Part shown: positions 34,220 to 46,915 of the stretch, in pieces | Position numbering within the stretch: position 1 is the stretch's first letter | Layout: each line of letters begins with the position of its first letter | From: Golubevia sp. BC0850 | Taxonomy: Eukaryota; Basidiomycota; Exobasidiomycetes; Golubeviales; Golubeviaceae | Length of the DNA: 64,000 nucleotides | Assembly: GCA_012976225.1 (NCBI GenBank) | Contig: JAAVVG010000016.1 | Location: 434,001 to 498,000, forward strand | Direction: 5' to 3' | The notes under the pieces: generated by a model | What the model was told of the DNA's origin: nothing | What the model saw: the letters and a program-made list of their open reading frames with translations, nothing else | Database searches by the model: none | Position numbers and translations under genes: made by a program

Positions 34220-35507
34220 TTCCAAACATTTCGTCTTCACTAGAACGCTTTCCGACTTCTCAAATCTTCTTTTACTCTCTCTTTACGATCCATTTATTTC
34301 TAATGAATCGTTTCTTTCTCGTTCGTCACAATCTTTTCTAAATTTCGAGAAAATCTTTAAAGCTTGTGTGTGAGGTTCACTCCTGCGACTGCGCCACTTT
34401 CGCAAGGGGCTCGCACAAAAAGTTCATTCACGTCTGAGGCAATCATAGGCAAGAGATGTCCCACGAAGCTTCCCAACACCTCTAGTCCAGATTGGCACCG
34501 GTCTTCATATAAGGAAAAGCCCCCAGCTCTTCACTTGGCTGATTTAATCCCGCCAGCAACAGCTCCGTAGTGATCCAATCGCAACTCTTTTGCAAGACCT
34601 CTTGGGATCCTGGGATCTGGAAGGTCTAAAGATCCCAAATCTGCTCAAGAGATGGAGAGAGCTCTTTTAGCCGCTGAAGATGAAGAAGATGCTGCTGCTG
34701 CTAGGGTCGCTCAAGCCGAACTCAATCTGGATCCAACTGACTTTGCTGTTGAGCATGTCGATGCAAGAGTGATTCCCATATAAAGAGAGACTTGATTTGA
34801 CTTCCAGCATCGAGATTCCTTTCTGAGATTTGGGAGATAGGCAGTCTTTTGAGATGGGTAAAGGCTCTGAGGCTTCAGAGACTCAGAGTTCAGTCAGGTA
34901 ATCGAGTTTGGACGTCAAGACCAACGCTCCGAGGATCAGATTCTCGACCTGAATGATATAAGAGACAAGTAGTGTCCTGAGACTCTGAGAGAGGGCTCAG
35001 GCAGAGGTGGAAGAGGCGAAGGTGGAAGAGGCGAGTGACCTTCTCATCCGTTCTCGCTCATTTTCATCCTCCACCAGAGTTCAACTCCTGACTCGGTTCA
35101 CCATACGAGCTGGTAGCTCTCCTGGGAGAGCATCGAGGCTGGCAGGTACATTCTCGTTGCCAGCTCGAGGGGCGACTTGAAGTTGATCCATTGAGGTAGA
35201 GGGACCAACTCGAGTGGTGGTGTGGGTGTGATACTTGTGTTCCCTTTTGAATATCTGAATCCGGAAGATTGGAATCGAGAAGGACCACTTTGTAAGTTTG
35301 AAGATCAGCAGTTTTTAGATGAAAGATGACGTCGAGAAGAAGGGGTTCAAGCTCAGTCCTCCACCTTGCGGCCACTATAATAGTGGCAGGCTGAAAAAGA
35401 TTCTGTCCTCCCAACTTTGATCATCATCCTCCAACTCAACCTCTTCCTCAAGTAAATAAAATCTCCTAACCTCCTAACCTCCTAAACTCTATTCAACATC
35501 ATCAAGA
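34220..35507. other. Intergenic with an SWR1 scrap and no gene
   Basis: It contains the SWR1-derived fragment at 34,616-34,765, a short ggtggaagaggcgaa repeat near 35,006-35,034, and three ctcctaac-like units at about 35,463-35,490 just before the MARVEL-like gene. Open frames here show no motifs. Confidence 0.5.
34616..34765 (+). pseudogene. Fragment of the SWR1 3' coding region
   Basis: This 150-bp piece reads AKDPKSAQEMERALLAAEDE-like codons, equivalent to SWR1 positions 18,988-18,839 on the minus strand (paired positions sum to 53,604). I see about three to four differences, including ggattc to ggatcc and gctgct to gctgtt. It keeps an open frame but has no start, no ATPase and no stop of its own, so it is a dead duplicate. 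Its orientation is inverted with respect to SWR1, like the neighbouring arm B. Confidence 0.9.
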
Positions 35508-36586
35508 ATGTCACGTCTAATTAGATTTGGTCACCCAGCCGCCTTCATCTTATTCGCAGCTTGTTCTTTCGTTGTGGCAGTCATCGCCTCAACTTTAGTA
35601 ACAAAATACAACTCAGGTTCTCACGATCCTCCTTCGCAGGGAATTAACAATGACGTTAGATTCTTAGTCTTCGCTGGTTGGTGGGGTTTCGCAACTGCAA
35701 TCGTTTATGTCAGTTGTGATCTCCTTCAAACATCCTCCCAATTTATCCCTCCACTCCGGATGGTACCATCCAGATTCTTCGACTGACCCTCCCTCCTCTC
35801 CTTTCCTCTCTCTTTCTCTAGGTTGCACTCTTCTTGACTTCTAAAGGTGGTGTCATCACCTCTATTGCTGGGCACGCTATCTACCTTGGAATCACTTGGG
35901 TCTTTTGGTTGGCTGGTGCAGCTGCTTTGACCGATTCTTTACATGGTGGTGTCAATTGCTCAAACAGTTCTTACGAATTTTGTAACTCTCTAGAAGCTTT
36001 AATCGCTTTTGGATTCATTGGTTGGTGAGTATTCTTTAGGAAGGAAAGAGAGTCAAACAGAGAGCAGGATCAAAAGAAGGTTGGATGAAGGAAAAAGACG
36101 CTAGAAGGAAGGAATGTCAATGAGAAAAAGGTAGGAGAGAGTCAAACTTCCCTCTCTACTTCAAAGATGGAAGTAGGATTTTTCAAGAATCAGGATTGCC
36201 AATTCCAATAGACCACGAAGGTGAGGAGCCTTGGACAAAAGGAGGGGAACGAGGGGATCCCTCCCGCTTCCGGGACCCCTCCTCCGAAAAAAGAAGTCCT
36301 CTCTCAACATCCAATGAAAGCAGATTTCGCCTTCTCCAAGCTATCACTTTCTTTCCTGGAATAGCGGATGTTCAAAAAAAACCCCATCAACATCAAAATC
36401 CTTCCCGAGATTTGTCCTTGCATCTTTCTTAGCTTTCTTTTACTGATTTTCCTCCGCCTTCACCTCCTTTCCCATCCTTCTTTCCCCAGGGTCATCCTAA
36501 CTCTAATGCTAGTAGCAGTAGGAGTTATCGGAGGTGGAGCATTCAAAGGTGGAAGGAGTGTTAAGGAAGGTCTAGCGGACGCTTAA
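35508..36586 (+). CDS. MARVEL-like four-helix membrane protein
   Basis: Three exons (35,508-35,708; 35,822-36,024; 36,490-36,586) splice in frame to 166 aa. Four hydrophobic segments are visible: FILFAACSFVVAVIASTLV, FLVFAGWWGFATAIVYVALF, HAIYLGITWVFWLAGAAALT and LEALIAFGFIGWVILTLMLV. The Trp-rich second and third helices and the Cys pair in the last loop (NCSNSSYEFCNSLEAL) fit the fungal MARVEL family found at plasma-membrane domains. The tail GGRSVKEGLADA is short. The second intron (465 bp) is long for this window and contains no exon that I can support. It is convergent with the ATR gene. The precise role is unknown. Confidence 0.75.
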
Positions 36587-37319
36587 ATCGACTCTCAAGA
36601 GCTCAAGTCCATCACCTCAGTCTCTTTTTGATAATTATCTTCTACATATTCGCAACAGCCAAACAAAAAACAACCTCCGATATACCAACTATTCTATTCC
36701 ACCTTCAAACAAGAAATCTCTTTTTCTCTATAATCTTCGCAAGTCTACAAGAGGATGGATGCCTTCAAAATTCAGATCACTACCTTTTCGAACTCTCCAG
36801 ACTTGAACTTCCAGCGTATGGGCGTCTTACCCCTCGACTTTTTCTTTGTAGATTTGTTTGCGTTGTCCTTTCTACCCCCTCTCTCCCTTTCTTTCTTTCT
36901 TTCTTCTCGATCTTAGTTGATGAGCAGGAAAAAAGAAAGAGAACACACAATCTCTTCCCCCTTTTCTCTTCGTTACTTTTCTCTAGATTCCCAGAACTTG
37001 TTTTCTCTCTGCTCATTTTTCTGTGATAGCTGATCGCCTTCTTTTTGATCTATAATCTAATCTTTTTGCATATACAGTGGTTTGAACATGTGATCTTGGG
37101 GTGAGAACGAGAAAGAGAGTGGAGGCTAGAAATTTGGGCGTCAATTTAACACACAAAAGAAACTCAAGGTGGGACGTTGTATGAAACTCATGAATGATTG
37201 CAGATGAATGTTGAGAACAGAGGCATAAAAGTACAGGATGAAGAAACATGCTGGGAAGGAAGAAGAAACAGGAGATGGGAAAAAACACAACCAGAGAATT
37301 TTGAAGGGGATCTGAAGGA
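36587..37319. other. Intergenic between convergent genes
   Basis: This contains the 3' ends of the MARVEL-like gene and the ATR gene. No exon is seen, apart from pyrimidine-rich tracts around 36,870-36,910. Confidence 0.55.
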
Positions 37320-40300
37320 TCAAAGGTAAGGAGCCCAACCGACGTCTAAGTTTTCCAGACAAAGAAAAAAGGGAGGAAAGAAAGATTGCAACATAGGAGA
37401 AGAGGGAAGAATGAGGTCAGTCATCGATTGGTTAAATCCAATTCAGAGATTAGAACCTTAGACTTACACATCTGAGCCAGATTCGAATTACTAGAAGCTT
37501 CCCTGATCAGTAGATCTACCAAGTGATTAGTAGTGTAGATGTTTCCAGAAGTGGAATGTCTGCTACCACTATCGACAGTTCTTAGATATCCATCTAACTT
37601 TTGAGCTACTGGATCTAAGGCCTTTCTGGCTTCCAAGATTCTTGGATCTGGTCGATCAGAGACTTTTGGTCCACCCTTTTGAAAGTGAGAAGAAAGATGG
37701 AGTTCGATGTTAGAGACTATTTGCAGAGGAAGAGATCGAGGACGGACCGGACTCACCTTTCTACCACGATTGTCAGCTCCCCATTCTACTAGAGGGTCGT
37801 GAACCATAGCTTCTAAGACACTGACTAGCGAATCCTTGTTTTCTCGAAGAATTCTGAGAGAGATTTCAGCAGTTCTTCGGAAGACACCTGAGAGGGTTTA
37901 GAGCAACAAAAAACGTTTAAAGATTTTCAGGAAAAGGGAAATTCGGTCATTGCACTCACCTTCATACCCAGTCACTCCCATTGCGTCAATCATGTTACGA
38001 GTCAAACGGAAAGGGACTCTTTCTGGGATTTCGAACGTCTTTCCTTTCTCAAAGATGCAGTTGAGATCGACGTGGACTGTGTCTCCAGAAACACTGTCAA
38101 AGAGAATGTTCTCTCCGTGCCTGTCTCCGAGTCTAAACGGATGGAGAGAGAAGAGGAAAAAGGAAACAGGGAAAGAAAAAGACTGTTAGATGCGACATCG
38201 TAAACATCGTCGTATCTTTGAGTTAAGACTCACCCAAGAACGTGCCCTACCATCGACATTACAGCCAGAGTCCTAGCATAAGAAGTCCTAGCTTTCAACC
38301 AAGCAGAAGGTTCCGGCCAGGTATTGAGGAACCACTCGTGGAAGACAGGAGGATACCTGCTCAAGATCTTTTCCTCGAACAGCTTACCAGCCTCCTTTGG
38401 CTTCGCCCTTCCTTCTTCCATGAAGACCTTCAACTCATGAGTATAGAGTGGAATGGCGGGCGTACGACTGCTGTAAAGTTTGGAGAGGATAGGACGAAGA
38501 CCAACGGTATTTGGAACCCATTCGATTAGACCGCATTCCTCATTCAGAGTGACGACGGCATAGGTTCTGACCAGAAGCTTCCTTCTACGAGACTCCGAAT
38601 CGCTCTGAAGGACTTTGTTGATGATAGAGTCGAAGTCCATCAGACGAGCATCTTTACGAAGATCATCGTTTGGCTTGCAGAGGAAAGGATATCTCCTTCC
38701 ATTATTGCCATGGATGGTGAGCTTTCGAGGCTTTTGAAGAGAAGCCATGATGTCTACCGTATCGTCGAAGCCAGTGATGAAAGGCAGATCGGAATCGAAA
38801 GGTCTGTGATGATCTGAAATGATTCCATTGGCTGGTAGCGTGACGTTGATGGAAGATTGAAGAGGAAGCATGACTTGAGACTTGCCGAGCTCTACTAGAG
38901 CTGGACCGACCTGAATGAGAGAGAGCGTCTTGACATTCCCACGAATCTCGTAGTTGGAGAGCTTCAAAAGCTGATCGGCCAGACGTTGAGTGTTATCGAT
39001 CTTCTTTCTCGAATGCTCTTTCTCCCCAGTTTCCGCTCTGACTCTATTGACGATCTCCTTGGCCTTGCTAGAACGGTTAGAGTCTCTCGATTGGAGAGCA
39101 GCGACCATTCCCCAGATTGCTTGGTCGGGATGAGCGACGAGAACAACGGAAATGATATCTTTGAGCTGCTTCCAGACGTCGTTGTTCTTGTGAAGGATAC
39201 GAGAGACTAGTTGAGGGAAGACAGCAAGCCATTGATAGGGAGCTAGTTTCCTGGCAGCTCGCGTGATGATCTCATTGAGCTTTTGGAAGGTGCTCAATCG
39301 ACTTTTTGTATTGTCGTCGATGCCTTTGAGATCCTTCGAGTCCTTTCCTTGGTGTTTGAGCACGACAGAGTCTTCTGCTGCATCGAACCAAATGGTAAGA
39401 GCTCGAGGCAAAGTTCTGTAGAAGAACTTGGTTCCGTGTTGAGCCGAACGAATGTAGTAACGGCAGACTCGATATCCAGTTCCTAATCTTGTGAGAGGAT
39501 CCTGGTTGGCCTCTCGAGTGTCGTAGAAACGTCCGTAAAAGTACCAGTTCTTCTCCGAGTTGGGGTCCAAGTCGGCACTTTCTCTGTAGCGATGAATGAC
39601 TTCGTTATCATCGAAACGAGCGGTAGACTCCACTAGACGAGCCCGGAACAGAGTTGCTTTGGCGTAGGCAAGGTCGTCCAGATCCTTCTCCTCCGTGTTG
39701 GTCAAATCGATGACTGAAGGCTTCACCTTTCTTGCATCGGCCATCACTTGGATTGAATGATTGAGCTCTTGAATGGCAGCTTGACCTTGGTCTTCTCGAG
39801 CCAGAATCTTTGCCCTTTGGACGAAAGCGAATGGAGCTTGGCATTGAGAACTCTGGAGGACGGCGCTGTACGCTGTTTGGAAGTGACCAGCTCTTCTTGC
39901 GATCTTTGAGGTTGCTATCCAGGCTTGTCCAATCTCTGAGCGAAGGGCTGGGTTTCCTTCGTGAGCGCTGAAGGCGGAGCGACGTAGACTCAAAATCGGT
40001 TCTCGAGTACGGAAGGAGGGAAGAGTAGCGTTGATGCGAGACAGTAGAGATTGGTTCAGATCTCTTAGGCTAGAAGAGGCTGAAGTCGTTGCAACAGAGC
40101 GAATCATGTCGAGCTCATGAAGCATGTGGAGCTGCATCACCGAGTCATAGACTCGAGTGTAGGAAGCTTTTCCAGCAGCTACGATTGGTTTGCCTAATTG
40201 ATGACGAGCTTCTTTGAGAGCCAGGTTGAACTCTACTGAATCGTCTTTGCGCATAGCGAGAAGAGCTCTAGCGATGGCATGCTCAGAACTCTGCTCGCCA

Positions 40301-43300
40301 GGGCGGGAGAGGGCGATAGCGACATCGTCCCAATCGGAGAGGATACAAGCTCCCTCGACTTGAAAGGGAGCCAGGATTCCTTCCCATTCGGGATGGAGGC
40401 TCAGAACACCACGAATATGAGTTCTCATCGTGTCGTAGTGTCCTAAGTTTCGTAGGCATCGAAGGAGTCCAAGATGAAGGTCCACCTCCTCTGGTCGTCT
40501 CTGGAGTTCCACCTCCCAACAACTTTGAGCAGCAGTCCATCTACCAGTACTCTCATGTTCTCGAATCTGATGTTCGAGTGAAGGAGCGAAGACCAGGGTA
40601 GAGATCCCTTCCATTCCGTCCGGTTCGTCGAGCTGGGCGTAGATCTTGTGCATGTCTTCGTAGTAGCCTTGAAGATCGGATTCCTGCTTGACTCCCATAG
40701 ACTTGAACTCTCGTACGCTTTGTTCGAACGTCAGTAGAGAGCGAGCGTAGGCACGGCATTGAAGAGAAGCTCTGGCCATTCGCTCTTGAGAGATGCTCGC
40801 CATGATCGATTCCACCTGAACGAGAGACTCGTCTGAGTTGGGAGCGTCGCGAGACCTGCGGTTCCTGTTCATCTCGACACGTTTCCTCCTGATCCAGCCA
40901 CTGAGATGGTCCATGAGTCGGAAGATAGTCTGGCAGAGGGTTGAGAAGGAGAAGGAATGCAGTTCGTCAGTCGAGAACGGAAGCGGGAACTTTCTTTCAC
41001 TTTAGTCAAAAGAGACTCACCTGGGCCGTCAGAAGCTTCCTCTCTGCGTCAAATCCAGAGGTTGGCTGAACTTGATCCTCCAGAACCGCCTGGAACTCTT
41101 GACTGATCAACTGTTGATGCTCGTAGGAGCCAGATATCATGATGTTGAGAACCAGATGAGGGAGGATGTACTGAGCGATAGTCAAATCGTGCTCTCTGAT
41201 CACCGCTCGCAAGATGCCGAAGAGCGTCTTTGCTCTGTCACCCTTGACTGCAAGGATGAGTTGAGTAGCCCAGGATTGGATCCAGTCTCTGAAGGAGGCA
41301 GTGTTGACGTAGACAGGGTGAGGTCGAAGGGTAGGTTCTAGATGCTCCACTGAGTACTTCGAGTTAAGTAGAGGAGCTATCGTATCGACCACGGCCTTGG
41401 GGAGTTGCAGCCACCTAGTTCTAGCCTTGGCTGTAGGAGTCGAGACTCCACCATGGTGGACGAGGGCAGGAGTGAAACCGCAGAACTTGAGAAGTTCTTG
41501 AATAGCATAGGCTAGAGCGGCTTGATGTTTCGTGTCGTCTGTAGCTCTGAACGAGCTGACGAGTAGGTCTCGGACGAGCTTGATAGCGAACTCGACCGCT
41601 TCGTCCTCATCCTCGAAGTTGTGCAGCAGAGGTCGAATGGGCTCCTCTGCGGTCTGATCGAAACGATCCGGATCCACAGCTCCCAGAACTCCAAGACACT
41701 CGAAGCAAAGATCTCTCATCTCTGCGTGATGGTCGTCCGTTCTAGTAGCAGTGCTGAAGAGCACGCTGACCATTTCACCTACTAGACCGTCAAAGACAGA
41801 ACCTGAAGTGATACTGAAGATGTACTCTCTCCTTAGAAGGAGGAAGGACTTGAGGTCGAAGAGAGACTGCAGGCAGATGGCTGCGTGCTCGCTTGAGACT
41901 CGAGAGAGGAGGTTCTTGAGGATTTGTTCTGGACCCCAATTTACACGAGCGGTCCGAAGCCTTCCGCAGATCTCTGGAAGCTCTATAAGTAGAGAATCGA
42001 GGCTTGGTAAGGCAGAGATGTGACTACGGAGCTCCACCTCGTTGTCGATGACGATGTACTTGAGAATCGCCTCTGCTTCCTTCTTCTCGGCAGGGCCGAA
42101 CCTAGGCCAGGCGGAGAGGAGAGCTGCTCCCGTCTGTCCGATGGTAGGTCCGATGTCGAGAAATCGAAGATTGGTGATGAACTTGCGCCAACTCTGAAGC
42201 GTAGCGAGCATAAGCTCATTGACGGAAAGGGTCGAGTTGAGAGTTGCCATGATTTGAGGAGTGACGTCGCTGACGCTGGCGCCGACTTGTTCGACCAAAG
42301 CACCGATACTTCTAGCAGCCATGGCTTTCTGAGAGAGGGTCTTCTTTCCGTGAGCGCTCATGAGCTCGTCGTTGATCCAAGTGAGGATCTGAAGAATCTC
42401 TTGTCGTAGGTAGGTCCTCAACGCCTCTTCTCTTGAAACCTTGCGACTCTTGTGATGTTCAGGAGGAGAGACAGAAGCTTGCAGGAAGTAGAGTCCTTCT
42501 TGAGCTGCTTCTACCACCCCGCGTCGAGGGCTTCCTAGTTGAATGATGAGGTGACCCAGCAAGTCTCCTTGACATGATTTGACGACGTCCTTGACTGAGA
42601 CTGCCCCTAGTTCGGCAGCGTAGCGACCGAAGACCTCCAAACTTGCGTCTCTCTTGGTTTGGTCCAGAGCGAAGATCTCTCTCAGGATGGGAGTTGACTG
42701 GTTCATGCACATTCTGGAGGCGCTGGGAGCGTGGATGTCGTTGGCGATCAGATCGAGGATCTTAGCTCCCAATTCAGCTTTGGAGGGGTCTGCTTGAAGA
42801 ATGATGAAGTAGGGTAGAGTGTAGTGGAGCGTGCTGGCGAAGAAGCCAGACGATTCTTGGCTCGTGATTCCAAGGACCTCGAAGAAGATACCAGGCGAAG
42901 AGACCATTCGCTCGATGACCTGGCAGCTCAGCGAATCCATGTAGGGCGAGAGAAGCTGATACATCGTGACCTTGTAGAACGAGGCTAGATAACCGATCTG
43001 ACAGGGAGAGAGGGGGGAAGAGACAGAGAGGGCAGATTCGAAGCTTCGTCAGAGATCGAAAAGGGGATTGAAAGGAGAATGGCTTCTGAGCTCACTTGAG
43101 TGTAGGCCACCGGCTTGATCAGAAGATTGCCACCAAGCTGAAGGATGATCATCAGAAGAACGGGCCGGAGAATCTCTTCTCGGTTTATTCTGGAGAAAAG
43201 GGAGAAGAGGAGAAGAGAATTGACGAGTGAGCAGCGAAGAAGTGGCGATTCTGGTTCGGAAGAACAGAAGCTCACGTTCCCAGAAGACCTAGACCTATCA

Positions 43301-46300
43301 CTGTTGTCTCTCCCAGCTGTGAGTGATCTTTCAAGGTGTTCTTGTATATCATGATCAATCCTTGAAGTCGGCTTTGAAGAGATGCACTGGTAGCTTTCGC
43401 TCCATCAGATCGTCCCTCGCACTGTCTTCGAGCAAAAGCGTGAGCCAAACGACCTCCCGCCATCCTGACTTTTCGAGCTGAGTGCTGAAGAGAGGAGCGT
43501 ATGACCCTTTCGACGACGGTGTTTCCTGGCATACCGAGTGAAGGTTCAACCTCTACTTGAGAGGCGTGGATGAGATGACAGTGGAAGTCGTCGAGGAGAG
43601 CAACCGCCATGGAAGGAGAGCAGCGAGATAAGACCGAGTCTACGTTGCGACACTTCTTCATGATGGCTCCCACTTGACCTTCTTCAGGATTCGAGAGGAT
43701 CAGAGAGAGAGCAGTTGAAGAGCTTGAAGGCAAGGCGTCGCAGGCGATGCATTGAAAAGACACGACTGATTGATTAACGTCCTCTTCTACCTCTCCGCTG
43801 ATACGTAGAGCGCCGGCTTTGGCACAGGCTAGCTTGGCTCGAGCTTGAAGTGGAAGAATGCGATGCCTCTCGTCCGAATCAGCGCATCTAGCGTTCAGCG
43901 CCTGCTCGTCATCCGCTTGAATCCAGCTCAAGACAGCTGCAGTAGATGCAGCCCTCTGAGCTCCTGAAGCTAGTCTTCTTTTCTTCAAGAGCTGCGTTTG
44001 AGTTTGGAGTTGGAACTGAGTTCGGATCGGCTCTCCATCGAGCCTGCGCTTGCGATTGAACTTGTCTGGAATCTGAGGAGCTAAGCACTCTCTGATTCGA
44101 GCGAGTGATGCTTGAAGAGCTTGTTTGTCCGAGGTAGAAATCCAAGAAGCTCCTGCTTCCATCCTTTGGTCACCTTCGTCATCGACTTCTTCAGCTGACT
44201 CCGATTCCAAAAGAGTTGCACGAAGAGCTTGTTCTTGGGAGCTGCTGATGGGAGCCGCCTTAGAGGGAAAGTTCTCGAACAGTAGTAACAACGCTTCTAG
44301 AGCACAAGACTGAAGGGGGAAAAGAAAGAGAGAGGAGGAGAAACATCAGCAACGGACAGCTGAGAAATGATGACATGATCGTAACTCACCTTGCGCATGA
44401 GTTCAGCGTCCCGATCAGCTTTCTCTTCAGCAGTCAGCCCAGCACTACTAGCGATCCCTTCCTCGTATGGAAGTGCTTTCTGAACCTCGAAGAAGAGTCT
44501 ACTTGAGATGAGATGTAGTCGAGTGCAAGCCTCTTGGATGACAGGAGAGCTGGAGTTCCCAATCTTTCTGAGAGCTGAGAGAGCCGATCGTAAGGCCGTC
44601 GATACAGACTGAGAGACTTCGTCTTCTCCTTGTAGAGCCTCTGTCAAGGTGGCGACCACCAGCTCGACGAGCTCGCGAGCTGCAGCTGAGGGGATGGCAT
44701 ACGGTTGGAAAGGACCACCTCTCTCAGCTTCTGGATAACCAGCCGAAGAAAGGAGCTCCGAAACAATAGAGAGCCTTTGCATTTGAAGATGTTGAGGGAG
44801 AGGGCGATGTGGGAGTAGACCTCTCGTGGCGAGAAGATCGTTCCGCCAGCTTAAAAGGAGAAGCCTGAGAGCTAGGTCGGAGATATGCAATACCTCCAGA
44901 GGGAACTCTTTGCCCATTCGAATGGTGAGAGAGACGACGGAGAGAAAGAGGGAGTGGTAAAAGACGTGGCGGGTCTTTGAAGAAACCGATGGATCGGTCA
45001 TCAGCAGCGGAGTGAACGTAGTCCTGTCTTCAGGTAGCCACTGCAGATATTAAACAGGAAGAGAAAGAATGTGGGTAGAATGTTTCGATTCGAAGCAGAA
45101 CACAAGGAGAGGTCGAAGACTTACAGTTCTTGTGATACCTTCTCCCATCGGAGAAGGTCTACCTTTTCGACTGCTCATCCTGGTTCCAGGAGGCAATTGA
45201 TCGTTCTTGAAGAAGGTAACCTCTTGTTCTGGTTCTTCTTGAGTAGCAACACTTCTCGAAGATGAGCGAAGAAGCATTGAAGGCACTTGCCATTCCGAGA
45301 GTTGAGGGAAGGCGGGAGCGTACTCGTCAAAAAGCATGGCTGGAAGGAGAGATCAATAAGGAAAGAAATCAGCGAACAGTCACAGCTGCGTCGTTGAGAG
45401 ATTATCAGAGAACTGACCTTGAAAAGATGTTCTTATCAACTCAGTCAAAAGCAACAGAATGTTATCCACCTGAGCAACTGCACTGATAGATCGAGAAAGG
45501 ATTGCGAACAGCGTATCCAAGACATCGGCTCTGAGGACTCCAAGGTCTTGATTTGCGTTGGTAGAAGGCTTGACTCCTTCCACATCGCAGCATCTGACTG
45601 ATAGAACAGCAGCTGCAGAGATAAGTCGTGGACCAGCCCAAAGATCGAAAGTTGTGCATCTCAGGTCAGGTTCGAAATCATCCTCCTCTTCTTCAGATGG
45701 AAAGACGTTGAAGATATGATCAGAACACGATTTTGTATCGTCCTTGAAGAGCGACCTGACCGCTTCTAGAGCTCCAGAGACTGAGATGTCTTCCATTTCG
45801 ACATTTTCTGAATGGGAGAGGGAGGAGAGGAAGCGAGAGTCAGAATGTATGCCGTTCCGTTTCGATCTGCAGCCGAGGAAGCTTAGAGGCTTGATTTCCA
45901 TTAGATCAAGGACATGAACGATGCCTGGATAGCTATCCGTTTGTCCAGAAGCAAGATAGGAGAATGGTGCTCTTTCCGCTACACCTCTCAACAATCCTGC
46001 TGCGTCCCCAGCCATTTCTTATCCGAGTCTACCCAGCTCCAAAACCAATTTGTCACTTTGCGTACAGAAACCAAATTCAGCTGACTCACCAGGCAGAGCA
46101 TCGTCTTGGACGCTGGTCATCTTGACTAGGTAACCAAGAACCATTGTCCTAGCTAGAGTGTGAGGTACAGATCCTTTCTGTTGCTCTTCCAACATCTGAG
46201 ACTTCCCAGATGTCTTCCTATCAATCCCTGTCTCTGTAGTCGTGTCTGGGAAAGAGATGTATTCACTTGCTCGTCCAGCTGCTTTCATAGAACTCAGCCT

Positions 46301-46357
46301 CTTCTTCCTCTCCTCCAAGATTCCAGCGACCAATTTTGGATTGGCTTCTCCTGCCAT
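37320..46357 (-). CDS. ATR/Mec1/Rad3 DNA-damage checkpoint kinase
   Basis: PI3K-like protein kinase that senses RPA-coated single-stranded DNA with its partner ATRIP/Ddc2 and phosphorylates SQ/TQ sites. Roughly 2,600 aa in about ten exons. The N-terminus [20 protein letters not shown] leads into HEAT-like helices. The UME-like part contains [20 protein letters not shown]. The FAT domain includes [19 protein letters not shown] and [20 protein letters not shown]. In the kinase, [19 protein letters not shown] is an ATR signature. The catalytic loop [12 protein letters not shown] spans an intron, followed by [20 protein letters not shown]. The final exon, found by splicing T|AC at about 37,344, gives the FATC end QMYVGWAPYL, stop at 37,320. 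The DFG-equivalent motif is DLN rather than the DFN common in ATR. It appears intact and is divergent from MZT1. Confidence 0.95.
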
Positions 46358-46524
46358 TCTGTGCAGAACAGACTAGGTTTGATTGCTGGGAGTTTGAGGA
46401 AACGATGAGTCTCTTGAGGAAGGTGGCGAACGGTTAGTGGGGACCTGGGAGGAGGAAGAAATTATCGAATATCCCACTGAAGAACAACACCACTTTCGGC
46501 CACAACCCTTCTACTGATCCCGGC
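46358..46524. promoter_or_regulatory. 167-bp divergent promoter of ATR and MZT1
   Basis: The two ATGs (46,357 minus and 46,525 plus) are separated by only 167 bp, so the promoters must overlap. No TATA box is obvious. Confidence 0.55.
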
Positions 46525-46915
46525 ATGGACTCTGGATCTAAATCAGTCGTACAACCGAAATCAGGCGCAAATGCTCAAGTGACAGAGGAGTCTATGGCCA
46601 GTGAGTGTCTCTTTCGCGGTGTTCGTTCTGTCCTTTCATCTGACCTCTATCCCTCTCCTTCTCTTCCATGGATCGCGCTCCAAAAGTACTTCACGACATG
46701 AGTCGGCTGCTGAACACTGGATTGACGCGTGATCAGCTCGCGATATGCGTCGAATTGGTCGAGCAGAACATTCATCCTGAAGCTGTTGCAGTGAGTGGTC
46801 TTTCGATAGAAACGGCGCCATTGTGTGTACATGTCTTTCAATCTTATCTTTGAAATTCTGATCTTTCGTCTCACAGGAAATCATCAAAGCCTTGAGGAAA
46901 GAGGTCAAGAAGTGA
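46525..46915 (+). CDS. MOZART1 homologue (mitotic-spindle organizing protein 1)
   Basis: Small gamma-tubulin complex adaptor that binds GCP N-termini and helps recruit the complex to spindle poles. Three exons (46,525-46,600; 46,687-46,790; 46,877-46,915) splice in frame to 72 aa. The core is LHDMSRLLNTGLTRDQLAIC followed by VELVEQNIHPEAVA, then EIIKALRKEVKK. It matches the MOZART1 pattern (S-LLNTGL----L--C--L-E-G--PEALA). Fission yeast Mzt1 is 64 aa and human MZT1 82 aa, so the length fits. Exons this short escape simple ORF scans; the splice phases (A|TA and phase 0) support them. It is divergent from ATR. Confidence 0.92.

Noticed and set aside
35064-35414. 116-codon minus-strand frame
   Set aside because: No recognisable domain and it lies in the promoter side of the MARVEL-like gene, in a region with rearranged scraps.
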